From NCBI GenBank assembly GCA_003164785.1, contig PLUE01000026.1:4948-68947 (forward strand): DNA of 64,000 bases. Reading direction: 5' to 3'. Below, in pieces: positions 17,678-27,181 of this stretch; position 1 is the first letter of the stretch; each line of letters starts with the position of its first letter. The notes below the pieces were generated by a model that worked only from the letters and a program-made list of their open reading frames with translations, was not told the origin of the DNA and ran no database searches. The position numbers and the translations under genes were made by a program. The stretch is from Gammaproteobacteria bacterium. Lineage in GTDB: Bacteria; Pseudomonadota; Gammaproteobacteria; Steroidobacterales; Steroidobacteraceae.

Positions 17678-19162
17678 CTAGAATTCCGGACGCATGTGTG
17701 GAAACAGCAGCACGTCGCGTATCGAGGGCGAATTGGTGAACAGCATCACCATCCGGTCGACGCCCAGCCCCAGGCCCGCCGTCGGCGGCATGCCGTATTC
17801 GAGCGCCCTGACGTAGTCCGCGTCGTAGTACATCGCCTCCTCGTCACCCGCGTCCTTGCGCGCCACTTGATCCTTGAAGCGCTGCGCCTGGTCCTCGGCA
17901 TCGTTCAACTCGGAAAAACCGTTGGCCAATTCGCGCCCGCCGATGAAGAACTCCCAACGATCGGTGATGAAGGGGTCGTGATCGTTGCGCCGCGACAGCG
18001 GGGACACCTCCGCCGGATAGGCATAGGCAAACGTCGGCTGCAGCAACGTGTGCTCGCCGGTCTTCTCGAAGATCTCGATCTGCAGCTTGCCCGGACCGTC
18101 GCCCGGCTTGTGCGCGATCTTCAATCGATCGCAGACCTCCCGCAGATATCGAGAATCCCGTATCAGCTGCGCATCGAACCCCGGATTGTTGGCGAGGATG
18201 ATCTCCTCGATGGTCAGGCGCGCGAATGGTTTCGACAGATCGAAAGCGGCGCCCTGATACACCAACGTGCGTGACCCCAATAACGTGTCCGCCAGACCCT
18301 GGAACAGCGTCTCGATCATCTCCATCAAGTCGTGATAGTCGGCATATGCCTGGTACAACTCGAGCATCGTGAACTCGGGGTTGTGCTTGGTCGAGACGCC
18401 CTCGTTGCGAAAATTGCGATTGATCTCGTACACACGCTCGAAGCCGCCCACGGTCAGCCGCTTCAGGTACAGCTCCGGCGCGATGCGCAGGAACATGTCG
18501 ATGTCGAGCGCATTGTGATGGGTCTTGAACGGCCTCGCCGCGGCGCCCCCCGGAATGGGATGCAACATCGGCGTTTCGACTTCGAGGAATCCACGTGAGT
18601 CGAGGAATGCGCGCAGGTAGCGCACGATGCGCGTGCGCGTCTCGAAGACGCGCCGCGATTCCTCGTTCATGATCAGATCGACGTAGCGCCGACGATAGCG
18701 CATCTCGGTGTCCGCGATGCCGTGCCACTTGTCGGGCAACGGTCGGAGCGATTTGGTCAGCAGGACGATGCGTTCCACACGGACCGATAATTCGCCGGTC
18801 TTCGTCTTGAACAAGGCGCCCTCCGCGCCCACGATGTCGCCCACGTCCCAGGTCTTGAAGTCGTCATAGACCTCACCCAGCGTCTCGCGCTGCAGGAACA
18901 CCTGAATCGACCCGCTCGAATCCTCGAACTTGGCGAAACTCGCCTTCCCCATCACCCGTTTGGCCCGCATGCGCCCCGCGACGCTCACCTTGATCGCCTC
19001 GGCGTCCAGGGCCTCCGGCGTCTTCCCGCCATACGCCGTCAGAAGATCTGCGGCCAGCGCATTGCGGCGAAAATCATTCGGAAATGCGGTGCCGCGTTCG
19101 CGCATCTTGGCGAGCTTGGCACGTCGTTCCCCGATCAGGTGGTTTTCGTCGGTGTCGCTCAT
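17678..19162 (-). CDS. lysS: Lysyl-tRNA synthetase, class II
   Basis: Charges tRNA-Lys; 494 residues. An N-terminal OB-fold anticodon-binding domain (about 60-165, [17 protein letters not shown]) precedes the class II catalytic domain. Motif 2 is [14 protein letters not shown] and motif 3 is [12 protein letters not shown]. Only three bases separate it from the prfB stop. The lysS-prfB pairing is common in proteobacteria. Confidence 0.98.
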   Translation of the reverse strand: MSDTDENHLIGERRAKLAKMRERGTAFPNDFRRNALAADLLTAYGGKTPEALDAEAIKVSVAGRMRAKRVMGKASFAKFEDSSGSIQVFLQRETLGEVYDDFKTWDVGDIVGAEGALFKTKTGELSVRVERIVLLTKSLRPLPDKWHGIADTEMRYRRRYVDLIMNEESRRVFETRTRIVRYLRAFLDSRGFLEVETPMLHPIPGGAAARPFKTHHNALDIDMFLRIAPELYLKRLTVGGFERVYEINRNFRNEGVSTKHNPEFTMLELYQAYADYHDLMEMIETLFQGLADTLLGSRTLVYQGAAFDLSKPFARLTIEEIILANNPGFDAQLIRDSRYLREVCDRLKIAHKPGDGPGKLQIEIFEKTGEHTLLQPTFAYAYPAEVSPLSRRNDHDPFITDRWEFFIGGRELANGFSELNDAEDQAQRFKDQVARKDAGDEEAMYYDADYVRALEYGMPPTAGLGLGVDRMVMLFTNSPSIRDVLLFPHMRPEF

Positions 19163-19165
19163 AGG

Positions 19166-20261
19166 TCAAAGGCCCTGCTTCAAACTGGCTTGCATGAATT
19201 GATCGAGGGCACCGTCGAGGACCGACGTGGTGTTGCCCACCTCCACCCCCGTGCGCAAATCCTTGATGCGCGATTGGTCCAGCACGTAGCTGCGGATCTG
19301 GTTGCCCCAGCTCACATCCGATTTGGAATCCTCGAGCACCTTCGCGGCGGCGTTGCGCTTGTTGAACTCGAGCTCGTACAGCTTTGCCTTCAACTGCTTC
19401 ATGGCCGTGGAACGATTCTTGTGCTGGCTGCGCTCGCTTTGACAAGCGGCCGCGATGCCGGTCGGAATGTGCGTGATGCGCACCGCGGATTCGGTCTTGT
19501 TCACGTGCTGCCCCCCGGCGCCGCTCGAGCGATAGACATCGGTGCGCAGATCCGCGGGGTTGATCTCGATGTCGATGTCATCGTCCACCTCGGGCGACAC
19601 GAACACGGAGGCGAACGAGGTGTGGCGGCGGTTGCCGGAATCGAATGGCGACTTGCGCACCAGACGATGCACGCCGGTTTCGGTGCGCAGCCAGCCGTAG
19701 GCGTAGTCGCCCGTCATGCTGATGGTCACGCCCTTGATGCCCGCCACTTCGCCGTCGCTCTGATCCACGATTTCCGTGTGGATCCCATGACCGTCGGCCC
19801 ATTTCAGGTACATGCGCATCAACATGGATGCCCAGTCCTGCGCCTCGGTCCCGCCGGCACCGGCCTGGATGTCGAGGAACGCATTGTGCGAATCCATCTT
19901 GCCGGGAAACATGCGTTGGAACTCGAGACGCTCCACTTCCGCGCCGAGCCCGGTGACGTCCGCCTCGATTTCGTCCGCAGCACCCTGGTCGGCCTCTTCG
20001 GCGACGAGCTCGAGCAATTCGTCGGCATCGCTCAAGCCGCGCTTGAGCTTGTCCAGACTTCCGACGACCTGTTCCAACTTGGCCCGTTCGCGGCCAAGCT
20101 CTTGCGCCCGGTCCGCATTGTCCCAGATGCCGGGCTGCTCGAGCTCGCGGGTTACTTCCTGGAGACGTTCGTGTTTGTTATCGTAATCAAAGATACCTCC
20201 TCAAGGAGTCGGTGCGCTCCTCGAGATCTTTGATGAATCGTTTGAGTTGATTTATTTCCAT
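19166..20261 (-). CDS. prfB: Peptide chain release factor 2, made by programmed +1 frameshift
   Basis: Recognises UGA and UAA stop codons and triggers peptide release. The zero frame starts at the ATG at 20261 and runs 24 codons to an in-frame TGA at 20189-20187. Shifting +1 there joins a 340-codon frame, giving 364 residues (E. coli 365). The joined protein has the stop-reading SPF tripeptide at about 204-206 and the catalytic GGQ at about 249-251. Without the shift the frame opens only at about residue 62, which would lose the first helical region. It is 22 bases downstream of recJ and 3 bases upstream of lysS. Confidence 0.96.
20187..20201 (-). promoter_or_regulatory. Programmed +1 frameshift site of prfB
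   Basis: On the minus strand an internal Shine-Dalgarno AGGAGG (20201-20196) is followed by TAT, the slippery CTT and the stop TGA (20189-20187). This is the classical autoregulatory arrangement: when RF2 is scarce the ribosome slips from CTT to TTG-phase and reads on. Compared with the E. coli site, AGGAGG replaces AGGGGG, and the base after the stop is T instead of C. Confidence 0.95.
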
Positions 20262-20283
20262 AGCCGGTCATTTTAGCACAGAC

Positions 20284-22032
20284 CTACGCCAACTTGAGAT
20301 GCTGGCAGTTCAGCTGCACGCTTTCCGCGCCGCGGTATTCGTTGACCTCGAGCCGATAGGCGATTTGCAGATGCTTTCCGGGCCGCACAGACGCGTCCTC
20401 GGTCGCGCCGCCGACGTAGCCGAAGGCGATCGCGTCCAGCGCGCGCGAACGCCCACCCGGCGCCGCGCCCCACACAGTACCGTCGCTGCCCGGCAGCGGC
20501 TCCAGCTGCAATTTCAGGTGTTTGCTGCCGACCACGCGCAGATCCAGGATCTTGAAGGGGCCGTCGAAAATCGGCTCCGGAAAACCCTGACCCCAGGGTC
20601 CGCCACCGCGCAGCACGCGCGCGGTGGCGACGCACAGATCCGCCGCTTGCAGCTCACCGTCCGAATGCACCACCCCCGTCAGCGTTTCCGCGCCGGCACG
20701 TGTCGCGACTTCGGCGGCGAATGCCGCGCGAAAACGCCCGAGATCCACCTCGGCGAGCGTCATTCCCGCGGCCATCGCATGGCCGCCGAATTTACCGATC
20801 AGACCCGGATGACGCGTGGCGATGCTGTCGAGCGCATCACGGATGTTCACGCCGGAAATCGAACGGGCCGAGCCACGAAGCGATCCATCTTCGGCGCGCG
20901 CAAAGGCGATCACGGGGCGATGCAGGCGGTCTTTGATGCGTCCCGCCACCAGGCCGACGACTCCCTGATGCCACGTCTCGTCGAACAAACAGATGCCGAG
21001 TGCTTCGTCGCCGCCGACGCCGAGGCGCATGTCGGCCGCAATGTCGATGGCCTCCCCCTGCATGCGCTGTTCGATCTCGCGGCGTTCTTCGTTGAGCCGG
21101 GTCAGCTGGGCCGCCAGGCCGGCCGCCTCGAGCGGGTCGTCCGACAGCAGACAGGCGATGCCGATGCTCATGTCCGTGAGCCGGCCCGCCGCGTTCAGCC
21201 GTGGCGCCACCGCAAACCCGAGGTCTGCCGCCGTGATCTGCTCCAACCGCCGTCCCGCCGCCTCCAGCAAGGCGCGGATGCCGGGCACGCACCGTCCCGC
21301 ACGGATGCGCCGCAAACCCTGCGAGACCAGGATTCGATTGTTGCGATCCAGTGGCACCACATCCGCGACGGTGCCCAATGCCACCAGATCGAGCAGGTCG
21401 GCCGGTCGACAATCTCCGCGGCCGAGCGCTCGGGTCAACGCCGCCACCAGATAAAAGGCGACGCCGACACCCGCCAGCGCCGGGCTCGCAAATGTCGAAC
21501 CCGCCAGGTTCGGATTGACGATGGCGTCGGCACGCGGCAGCACCGCGCCCGGCAGGTGATGATCCGTGATGAGCACCGGGATTCCCAGTGCGTGCGCCGC
21601 CTCGACGCCCTCGACGCTGGACACGCCGTTGTCCACCGTGATGATCAACGATGGCTGACGTGCGGCCGCGAGCTCGACGATTCCCGGAGTCAGGCCATAA
21701 CCAAACCGAAATCGGTTGGGGACCAGAAAGTCGACGTGGGCGAACTTGAGCGAGCGCAGCGCGCGCACGACCAGCGCGCTGCTGGTGGCTCCATCCGCGT
21801 CGAAATCACCCACGACCAGAACACGTCTGCGTTGGTGCGCCGTCAGCAAGCTTACGGCCGCATCCAGTCCCTCGAGAGAGCCCACCGGCAGCAATTTGTC
21901 GAGCGACAGGTCCAGATCCTCGGCGCGCGACACGCCGCGGCCTGCATACACGCGGCGCAATACGGGGTGCAGCTCCGACGCGAAATCCAGTCCCGCTCCC
22001 GCCGGCCGGCGCCTGATTTCGCTAAATGCCAT
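20284..22032 (-). CDS. recJ: Single-stranded-DNA-specific exonuclease RecJ
   Basis: 5'-3' single-strand exonuclease for recombination and mismatch repair; 582 residues. The DHH-phosphoesterase motifs are visible: GDFDADGATSSAL (motif I), VDNG (motif II), ITDHHLPG (motif III) and VNPN. A DHHA1 region with GGHAMAAGMTL follows, then the OB-like C-terminal domain. Its ATG overlaps the end of the rpfE-like gene by 11 bases. Confidence 0.97.
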   Translation of the reverse strand: MAFSEIRRRPAGAGLDFASELHPVLRRVYAGRGVSRAEDLDLSLDKLLPVGSLEGLDAAVSLLTAHQRRRVLVVGDFDADGATSSALVVRALRSLKFAHVDFLVPNRFRFGYGLTPGIVELAAARQPSLIITVDNGVSSVEGVEAAHALGIPVLITDHHLPGAVLPRADAIVNPNLAGSTFASPALAGVGVAFYLVAALTRALGRGDCRPADLLDLVALGTVADVVPLDRNNRILVSQGLRRIRAGRCVPGIRALLEAAGRRLEQITAADLGFAVAPRLNAAGRLTDMSIGIACLLSDDPLEAAGLAAQLTRLNEERREIEQRMQGEAIDIAADMRLGVGGDEALGICLFDETWHQGVVGLVAGRIKDRLHRPVIAFARAEDGSLRGSARSISGVNIRDALDSIATRHPGLIGKFGGHAMAAGMTLAEVDLGRFRAAFAAEVATRAGAETLTGVVHSDGELQAADLCVATARVLRGGGPWGQGFPEPIFDGPFKILDLRVVGSKHLKLQLEPLPGSDGTVWGAAPGGRSRALDAIAFGYVGGATEDASVRPGKHLQIAYRLEVNEYRGAESVQLNCQHLKLA

Positions 22033-22999
22033 GCGCCGTTTTCCCTTCGACCTCGAGCTCGAACGATTCCCACCACGGCCGGGCGCGGCGCCAAAAGCGC
22101 AGACCGAACCGACGCGTCACGCTGAAACGACGCTGGCCGGCCGACAGGTCCAGACGCTCGATGCGCCCGTCCTGCAGCGCCACCACCGCAGGAGCCAACC
22201 ATCGATCCTGCGCTTGCGCCCATGCCGCCGAGCCGGGCTGCTCCTCGATGACCGCCACGCCGGCCTGTCGCGCGCCCGGCGCTGACAGCGCGCCCAACGC
22301 CGAAAACAAGGGATCGCGCCCGGACGTCCATCCCTGGACCTGCGGAGTCGAGGTGAGCACGCCGCCCCCTCCCCACAGCCAGAGCGCCGTCACCGGCAAC
22401 CGGCCGGCGGCGGTTCTGATTCGGTTGGCGGCATGATCGAACAACCACATCTCGATCTCGCTCATCAAGCGGCGTAGGCGGGGGGCGTCACGGCCCGTCG
22501 GCTGAAACGCGAAGACTTCGCCGCCCACCATGTCGGCGGGATCGCAGGTCGCGACGTCGAAATGCGCATCGAACACGCAGAGCATTCCCGCTGCCGGGTT
22601 TGCGACCAGTCGCGCACCGGCACCGCCGAACACTCGATTGAAATCCTCCGCGAGCGCAAGAGCCTCCGCGGCATCCAGATGCAACACGCCATCCTCCGTC
22701 AAGGACACGCTCGTCATGCCGGCGACGAAATGCACCGGCGTCGCGACACAGACCCAGGCGTCGACCGGCGGCTCCGCCCGCCCGGGCGCCCCGCCGGACG
22801 CCGCCACCGCGGCTCGCAAGGCGACGGCGCCGATCGCGGGCACGGACACGCCGTCAGCCGCGAGGGCGCGAAATGCGTCCGCGCGCCAGTTATCGACGCG
22901 GGCGGTTGTCGTCGCACGCGCGATCAGCCGCTCCAACTCGGGCGCTCGCTGGAGCACGCCCGCCCCATGGGATGTCAAACGAATATAAACGGTAGACAA
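22022..22999 (-). CDS. rpfE: RpfE-type conserved protein
   Basis: About 325 residues, similar to the protein family called 'regulatory protein, RpfE type', which lies next to recJ in Xanthomonas and relatives. A characteristic LWLWGGGG stretch followed by GRDPLFSALGAL is visible in the middle. There are no membrane segments or signal. The molecular function is not established. The start is uncertain: the frame is open further upstream, but that part overlaps the divergent gene at 23037. I chose a TTG at 22999 (GGGA eight bases upstream); a TTG at 22978 is possible. Confidence 0.72.
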   Translation of the reverse strand: MSTVYIRLTSHGAGVLQRAPELERLIARATTTARVDNWRADAFRALAADGVSVPAIGAVALRAAVAASGGAPGRAEPPVDAWVCVATPVHFVAGMTSVSLTEDGVLHLDAAEALALAEDFNRVFGGAGARLVANPAAGMLCVFDAHFDVATCDPADMVGGEVFAFQPTGRDAPRLRRLMSEIEMWLFDHAANRIRTAAGRLPVTALWLWGGGGVLTSTPQVQGWTSGRDPLFSALGALSAPGARQAGVAVIEEQPGSAAWAQAQDRWLAPAVVALQDGRIERLDLSAGQRRFSVTRRFGLRFWRRARPWWESFELEVEGKTAHGI

Positions 23000-23036
23000 A
23001 AGGCGTCCCAGTGCGAATTTGGGTATCTTAAGCGCT

Positions 23037-23405
23037 ATGCGCTTCACCCAGGACCAAACTTCGAGCGTCAATGTCATCCGTGGCTATGCCGAGGGCGAAA
23101 TACGGATCAATGCCGACGTCTATCACCGCGCCCTCATCGTGGCCGCGGACGCGGTCCGCGAGGAGCCAGCGCTGCTGGATATCGCGGATCTGGCCGGCGA
23201 ACATGTCTCGCGCATTCTCGAACTCAAGCCCGAATTGGTGCTGCTCGGCACCGGCCGGCGGCAGATCTTTCCGCATGCGGCGTTCGGGGCGCGCTTTTTG
23301 CAGGCCGGCATCGGTTTCGAGGTCATGGACACCGGGGCCGCGTGCCGTACCTTCAACGTATTGGTTGGCGAGCAACGCCAGGTCGTAGCGCTGCTCTTCG
23401 TTTGA
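23037..23405 (+). CDS. Mth938-like domain (DUF498) protein
   Basis: Small protein of 122 residues with the Mth938/NDUFAF3-like fold. Features are the NVIRGYAEGEIRIN start, ELVLLGTGRRQIFP, and the conserved GIGFEVMDTGAACRTFNVL ending. Human homologues assist respiratory complex I assembly, but the bacterial function is unknown. It reads away from rpfE with only 37 bases between the starts, so any promoters overlap. It is convergent with nlpD. Confidence 0.85.
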   Translation: MRFTQDQTSSVNVIRGYAEGEIRINADVYHRALIVAADAVREEPALLDIADLAGEHVSRILELKPELVLLGTGRRQIFPHAAFGARFLQAGIGFEVMDTGAACRTFNVLVGEQRQVVALLFV

Positions 23406-23424
23406 AGCCCGCGCCCGTCAGCGC

Positions 23425-24231
23425 TCATCGGGGCGGCGTCAGAAACCCCAGCGGGTCGACCGGCTTGCCGTTGGCGCGGATTTCAAAGTACAGCACCGAA
23501 ACCTGGTGCGGCCCGGTTCCCATATGCGCGATGGTCTGGCCGACACTCACGTCCTGCCCCTCCTTGACCAACACCTCGCGATTGTGTGCATAGGAAGACA
23601 ACAGGGTTTCACCATGCTTGATGATGATGAGGTTGCCATAGCCACGAATGCCGTTGCCGGTGTAAACGACCCGGCCCGTCTCGGCAGCCCGGATGTCCTG
23701 GCCCAACCGGCCGAATATCAATATTCCGCCACCGGGAACCGGTCGCGGTGGCCCGGTTCGATCGGTGGGCCAAACCCACGTCGATCCCGACGTCGTCGAA
23801 CCACCAGCCGATGCTGCCGGTGGCGGGCGTGACGATGGTGATGGCTGCGACGGCGGCGGCGCTCGTTTAGGCGGAACGGCCGCAGCCGCGCGCGCGGCTG
23901 CGTCGGCCGGCGGCGATGGGTTGGCGGCTGGCGGCGTACCGGCCCGCGCCCGCGGCGCCGGCGACGCCACCGCGCCACGCCCCGGATGCAGCTGCAGCAC
24001 CTGGCCGACCGCCAGACGATAGTCGCTGCCGATGTTGTTCCATTTCGCGAGTTCGCGGTAATCGAGGTCGTGCCGCCAGGCGATGCTGTACAGCGTGTCC
24101 TGCGGCCGGACCACATAGGTCTCCGGTCCCGGTGATGGCGCGGGTGCCCGGCCACGCGGACCGCTCGCCGCGCACCCGCTCATAAATAGGGAGCAGAGAC
24201 ACGCGACAGCGATCGCTCGCGTGGCGCGCAC
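23425..24231 (-). CDS. nlpD: NlpD-like lipoprotein (LysM + LytM domains)
   Basis: Envelope lipoprotein of 268 residues. The signal ends in LFMSGC (lipid Cys20). A LysM peptidoglycan-binding domain lies at about 38-82 (YVVRPQDTLYSIAWRH). A Pro/Ala/Ser-rich linker of about 90 residues precedes the C-terminal M23/LytM domain at about 170-263. The usual zinc motif HxH is replaced (VLYFEIR), so the domain should be an inactive amidase activator, as in E. coli NlpD. The GTG start lies four bases after pcm, and AAGGA sits in that gap. It ends the surE-pcm-nlpD unit. Confidence 0.9.
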   Translation of the reverse strand: MRATRAIAVACLCSLFMSGCAASGPRGRAPAPSPGPETYVVRPQDTLYSIAWRHDLDYRELAKWNNIGSDYRLAVGQVLQLHPGRGAVASPAPRARAGTPPAANPSPPADAAARAAAAVPPKRAPPPSQPSPSSRPPPAASAGGSTTSGSTWVWPTDRTGPPRPVPGGGILIFGRLGQDIRAAETGRVVYTGNGIRGYGNLIIIKHGETLLSSYAHNREVLVKEGQDVSVGQTIAHMGTGPHQVSVLYFEIRANGKPVDPLGFLTPPR

Positions 24232-24235
24232 GTCC

Positions 24236-24901
24236 TTAGCGCTGCAGTCCTGAGAGCAAGGGAACGAAGCTCACGGCGCCAAGCACTTCCTGCCGGATCT
24301 TGGTCTCGCCACGCGTATAGCGGATCAATTCCTGCCGTCCCTCGGGCCCCACGGGTGCAATCAATCGGCCACCGACGCTGAGCTGCTCGAACAGCGCCGG
24401 CGGCACCGCCACCGGGGCCGCGGTCAGCAGAATGGCATCGTAGGGCGCACGCGCCGGCCAGCCGACGCTGCCGTCCTCGTGACGGCAATGCACGTTGCGA
24501 ATCCGCAGCTCACGCAGCGTCCGGCGAGCCTTGCCGAGCAGACTCGAGATGCGCTCGATGGTGTAGATCTCCTCGACCAACGGCGCGAGGATCGCCGTTT
24601 GGTAGCCACAGCCCGTACCGATCTCCAACACCTTCGGGGTAGGACCCGCCGCCAACAGCGCCTCGGTCATGCGGGCGACGATATAGGGCTGCGAAATCGT
24701 CTGGCCGAAGCCGATGGGCAGCGCCGTGTCCTCGTAGGCACGACTGGCCAGCGCTTCGTCCATGAACAGATGCCGTGGCACGTTGCGTATCCGGTCGAGC
24801 ACGCGCTGATCCTTGATGCCCTGGTCTTGCAGACGCTGCACCAAACGCTCGCGCGTGCGAGCCGATGTCATGCCGATACCGCTGAGGCGCGGACCTTCCA
24901 T
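24236..24901 (-). CDS. pcm: Protein-L-isoaspartate O-methyltransferase
   Basis: Repairs isoaspartyl residues in aged proteins with S-adenosylmethionine; 221 residues. SAM motif I is [11 protein letters not shown] and the post-I acidic residue is in YTIER. The family-specific region PRHLFMDE...[17 protein letters not shown] is intact. The ATG at 24901 follows the surE stop by four bases; an upstream TTG at 24913 would overlap surE. Confidence 0.96.
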   Translation of the reverse strand: MEGPRLSGIGMTSARTRERLVQRLQDQGIKDQRVLDRIRNVPRHLFMDEALASRAYEDTALPIGFGQTISQPYIVARMTEALLAAGPTPKVLEIGTGCGYQTAILAPLVEEIYTIERISSLLGKARRTLRELRIRNVHCRHEDGSVGWPARAPYDAILLTAAPVAVPPALFEQLSVGGRLIAPVGPEGRQELIRYTRGETKIRQEVLGAVSFVPLLSGLQR

Positions 24902-24905
24902 GAAG

Positions 24906-25658
24906 CTACTCAAGGTTCAGCCAACGTTCGAGTTCGGGAAGCGCGGCGTGGCGCGTCAGATCGATCTGCAAGGGAGTGATCGACGCGTAGCCCTCGGCGA
25001 TCGCGTGAAAGTCGGTGCCGGGGCCCGCATCCTGACCGACGCCGGCGGAGCCCACCCAATAAACATGTCGGCCGCGCGGATCTTTCGCTTGGACGACCGG
25101 CTCGGCCCGATGGCGGTTTCCCAAGCGAGTGACCTTGACCCCGCGCAGCTCACCCTCCGGCAAATCGGGCACATTGACGTTCAAGATGACGTTGCCCTGG
25201 AGCGGCGAGCGTGCCAACCGCGCGACCAGGCGCGCGGCCAGTTGGGCGGCGCTCGCGAAGTTACGCGGGCTGCCAGGCTCGACGCACAGCGACACCGCAA
25301 TCGCCGGCAATCCCAAAAAGCGACCCTCGATGGCGGCGGCAACGGTGCCGGAATACAGGGTGTCGTCGCCGAGATTCGCACCGTCGTTCACTCCGGATAC
25401 GACGATGTCATGCTCGAAATCGAACAACCCCGAAACGGCCAGATGCACGCAATCCGTGGGCGTGCCGTTGACATAGTAAGAGTCGACGTCGTACAGCGCC
25501 GCCCGCACCGGAACGTCCAAGGTCAGCGAATTGCTGGCCCCGCTTCGATTGCGGTCGGGAGCCACGATGGTGACGGCGCCCAAGGGTTTGATGGCGAGGC
25601 CAAGTGCCTCCAACCCTTCTGCCCGGTAGCCGTCGTCGTTAGAAAGAAGTATTTTCAC
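24906..25658 (-). CDS. surE: 5'/3'-nucleotidase SurE
   Basis: Metal-dependent phosphatase acting on nucleoside monophosphates, 250 residues. The metal site Asp8-Asp9 (NDDG) stands near the N-terminus. [14 protein letters not shown] and [19 protein letters not shown] are further family signatures. GTG start. First gene of surE-pcm-nlpD, transcribed away from the Smr gene. Confidence 0.97.
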   Translation of the reverse strand: MKILLSNDDGYRAEGLEALGLAIKPLGAVTIVAPDRNRSGASNSLTLDVPVRAALYDVDSYYVNGTPTDCVHLAVSGLFDFEHDIVVSGVNDGANLGDDTLYSGTVAAAIEGRFLGLPAIAVSLCVEPGSPRNFASAAQLAARLVARLARSPLQGNVILNVNVPDLPEGELRGVKVTRLGNRHRAEPVVQAKDPRGRHVYWVGSAGVGQDAGPGTDFHAIAEGYASITPLQIDLTRHAALPELERWLNLE

Positions 25659-25749
25659 AAGTGTCTACAGCCTGCCTAAGGGGTGGCGGGTCGCGCCTTG
25701 CGGACTATACTGTAACCCTGGAAACCCTGCGCGATCGAGTGATTAACCT

Positions 25750-26340
25750 ATGGCAAAACAACGCTCTACGAACCACCCGGGCGGCGCGCCGACCAGCGAG
25801 GATGCGCTTGCTTTTCGGGCCGCGGTACGTGACGTGAAGCCATTGGAGCAAGCCCCGTCGCCCAATGGCCTTGCGAAGGTCGGGCCGCGCGCTCGGCGCC
25901 GCAAGCCGTCTGCGATGGCGGATGACATCGATGTCGCCATGCCGCTGGTCGATCCGATGCCCGTCGTGGAGGGTAGCGGTGAACGGCCCGCCGTGTCGGG
26001 CGCCGATGTGCTCGCCTTTCACCGCGCCGGGGTGCGGCCCCAGGTCGTACGGCAACTGCGCCGCGGTTTGTTCCCCATCGAAGATGAACTGGACCTGCAT
26101 GGCTTGACTCAAAGCGTGGCACGCGACTACCTCGCGCAATTCCTCACGCAGAATCGCGACGCCGGTCGACGCTGCGTCCGCATCATTCACGGGAAAGGAT
26201 ACCGCTCCGGCGCGCGGGGTCCCATCCTGAAAATCGCGGTCGACCTATGGCTGCGACGGCACATGAACGTGATCGCGTTCACGTCGGCGCGTCCGATCGA
26301 CGGCGGCACCGGCGCCGTCTACGTGCTATTGCGCGCCTAG
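25750..26340 (+). CDS. Smr-domain protein (SmrB/YfcN-like)
   Basis: 196 residues with a charged, probably flexible N-terminal half and a C-terminal Smr domain at about 110-195. The domain begins with DELDLHGLT and contains the HGKGYRS loop, the two motifs of Smr nucleases. E. coli SmrB (YfcN), which cuts mRNA at collided ribosomes, is the closest architecture I recall. That specific role is inferred. It is divergent from surE. Confidence 0.85.
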   Translation: MAKQRSTNHPGGAPTSEDALAFRAAVRDVKPLEQAPSPNGLAKVGPRARRRKPSAMADDIDVAMPLVDPMPVVEGSGERPAVSGADVLAFHRAGVRPQVVRQLRRGLFPIEDELDLHGLTQSVARDYLAQFLTQNRDAGRRCVRIIHGKGYRSGARGPILKIAVDLWLRRHMNVIAFTSARPIDGGTGAVYVLLRA

Positions 26341-26361
26341 GCGCACGCGGGGGGGGAAGGC

Positions 26362-27165
26362 TCAGGCGCGATCGAGAAACGCGCTGATGATGGGGTTGAG
26401 CCACTCCGCCCGGCCCGAGAAGGTGGCGTGATCCGTCCCCGGTAGCACGCAAAGTTCCGCATCCGGCAAGGCATGGAATATCTTGAGCGTGTGCTCGAGC
26501 GTGATCGCATCGCGGTCCCCGGAGATCACCAGCACCGGTTGGGCAACCTTGGCGAGCAAGCTCAGGCTCAACTCCGCTTCGGTCGGCGATGTCAGCCAGA
26601 GGTGCGAGAGCTTTTCATCGATCGTCTTGGGTTTCGAAATTTGCGTGGCCCGCAGCTGCTCCAGATCCTGCGGGTTCAAGCCTTCGGGGGCGACATTCAC
26701 CCCGCTGATGACCAGACGGCGCACGAGTTCCGGATGGCGGATCGCGAGCATCAAAGCCAGGATTCCGCCGTCACTGAATCCCACGATGTCCACATGCCGC
26801 AGCTTGAGTCGCTCGAGCAACGCCGCCGTGTCTTCCATCATGCCGGTATAGCTCAACGGCCCGCGCACATCGGGCGTGCGTCCCTGACCCACCTGATCGG
26901 GCGCCACGATGTGATGGTGCTCCGAGAACACGTCGAGCTGCCGGGCAAAGGAACGCTCGCCGGACTCCCCGCCACCATGCAACAGCACGAGCGTCGGGCC
27001 ACTGCCGCGCACCGCATAGTAAATCTTGTGGCCGTGAATCGAGGCCTTCGCCCATTCGGTCGCCTGCGGCGCCGCGCGGCCCGTCCGCGGAATGCACATC
27101 AACCACAGCGCCAACGCTGCGACCGCCGCACCACGCGCCCCCCTCTTCCGTTGCCGTACATGCAT
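26362..27165 (-). CDS. Exported alpha/beta hydrolase
   Basis: 267 residues. A signal peptide (basic MHVRQRKR, hydrophobic 13-25, cleavage after GRA near 31) predicts periplasmic location. The alpha/beta-hydrolase fold is clear: oxyanion loop LLHGGGESG, nucleophile Ser131 in GFSDGG, acid Asp217 or Asp219 in SGDRDAI, and His246 in GTDHATF. The substrate is unknown. The ATG at 27165 is fixed by GGAGG (27171-27175) five bases upstream; longer readings overlap truD. It follows truD by 16 bases and separates truD from surE. Confidence 0.88.
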   Translation of the reverse strand: MHVRQRKRGARGAAVAALALWLMCIPRTGRAAPQATEWAKASIHGHKIYYAVRGSGPTLVLLHGGGESGERSFARQLDVFSEHHHIVAPDQVGQGRTPDVRGPLSYTGMMEDTAALLERLKLRHVDIVGFSDGGILALMLAIRHPELVRRLVISGVNVAPEGLNPQDLEQLRATQISKPKTIDEKLSHLWLTSPTEAELSLSLLAKVAQPVLVISGDRDAITLEHTLKIFHALPDAELCVLPGTDHATFSGRAEWLNPIISAFLDRA

Positions 27166-27181
27166 CGACACCTCCGCAGGT

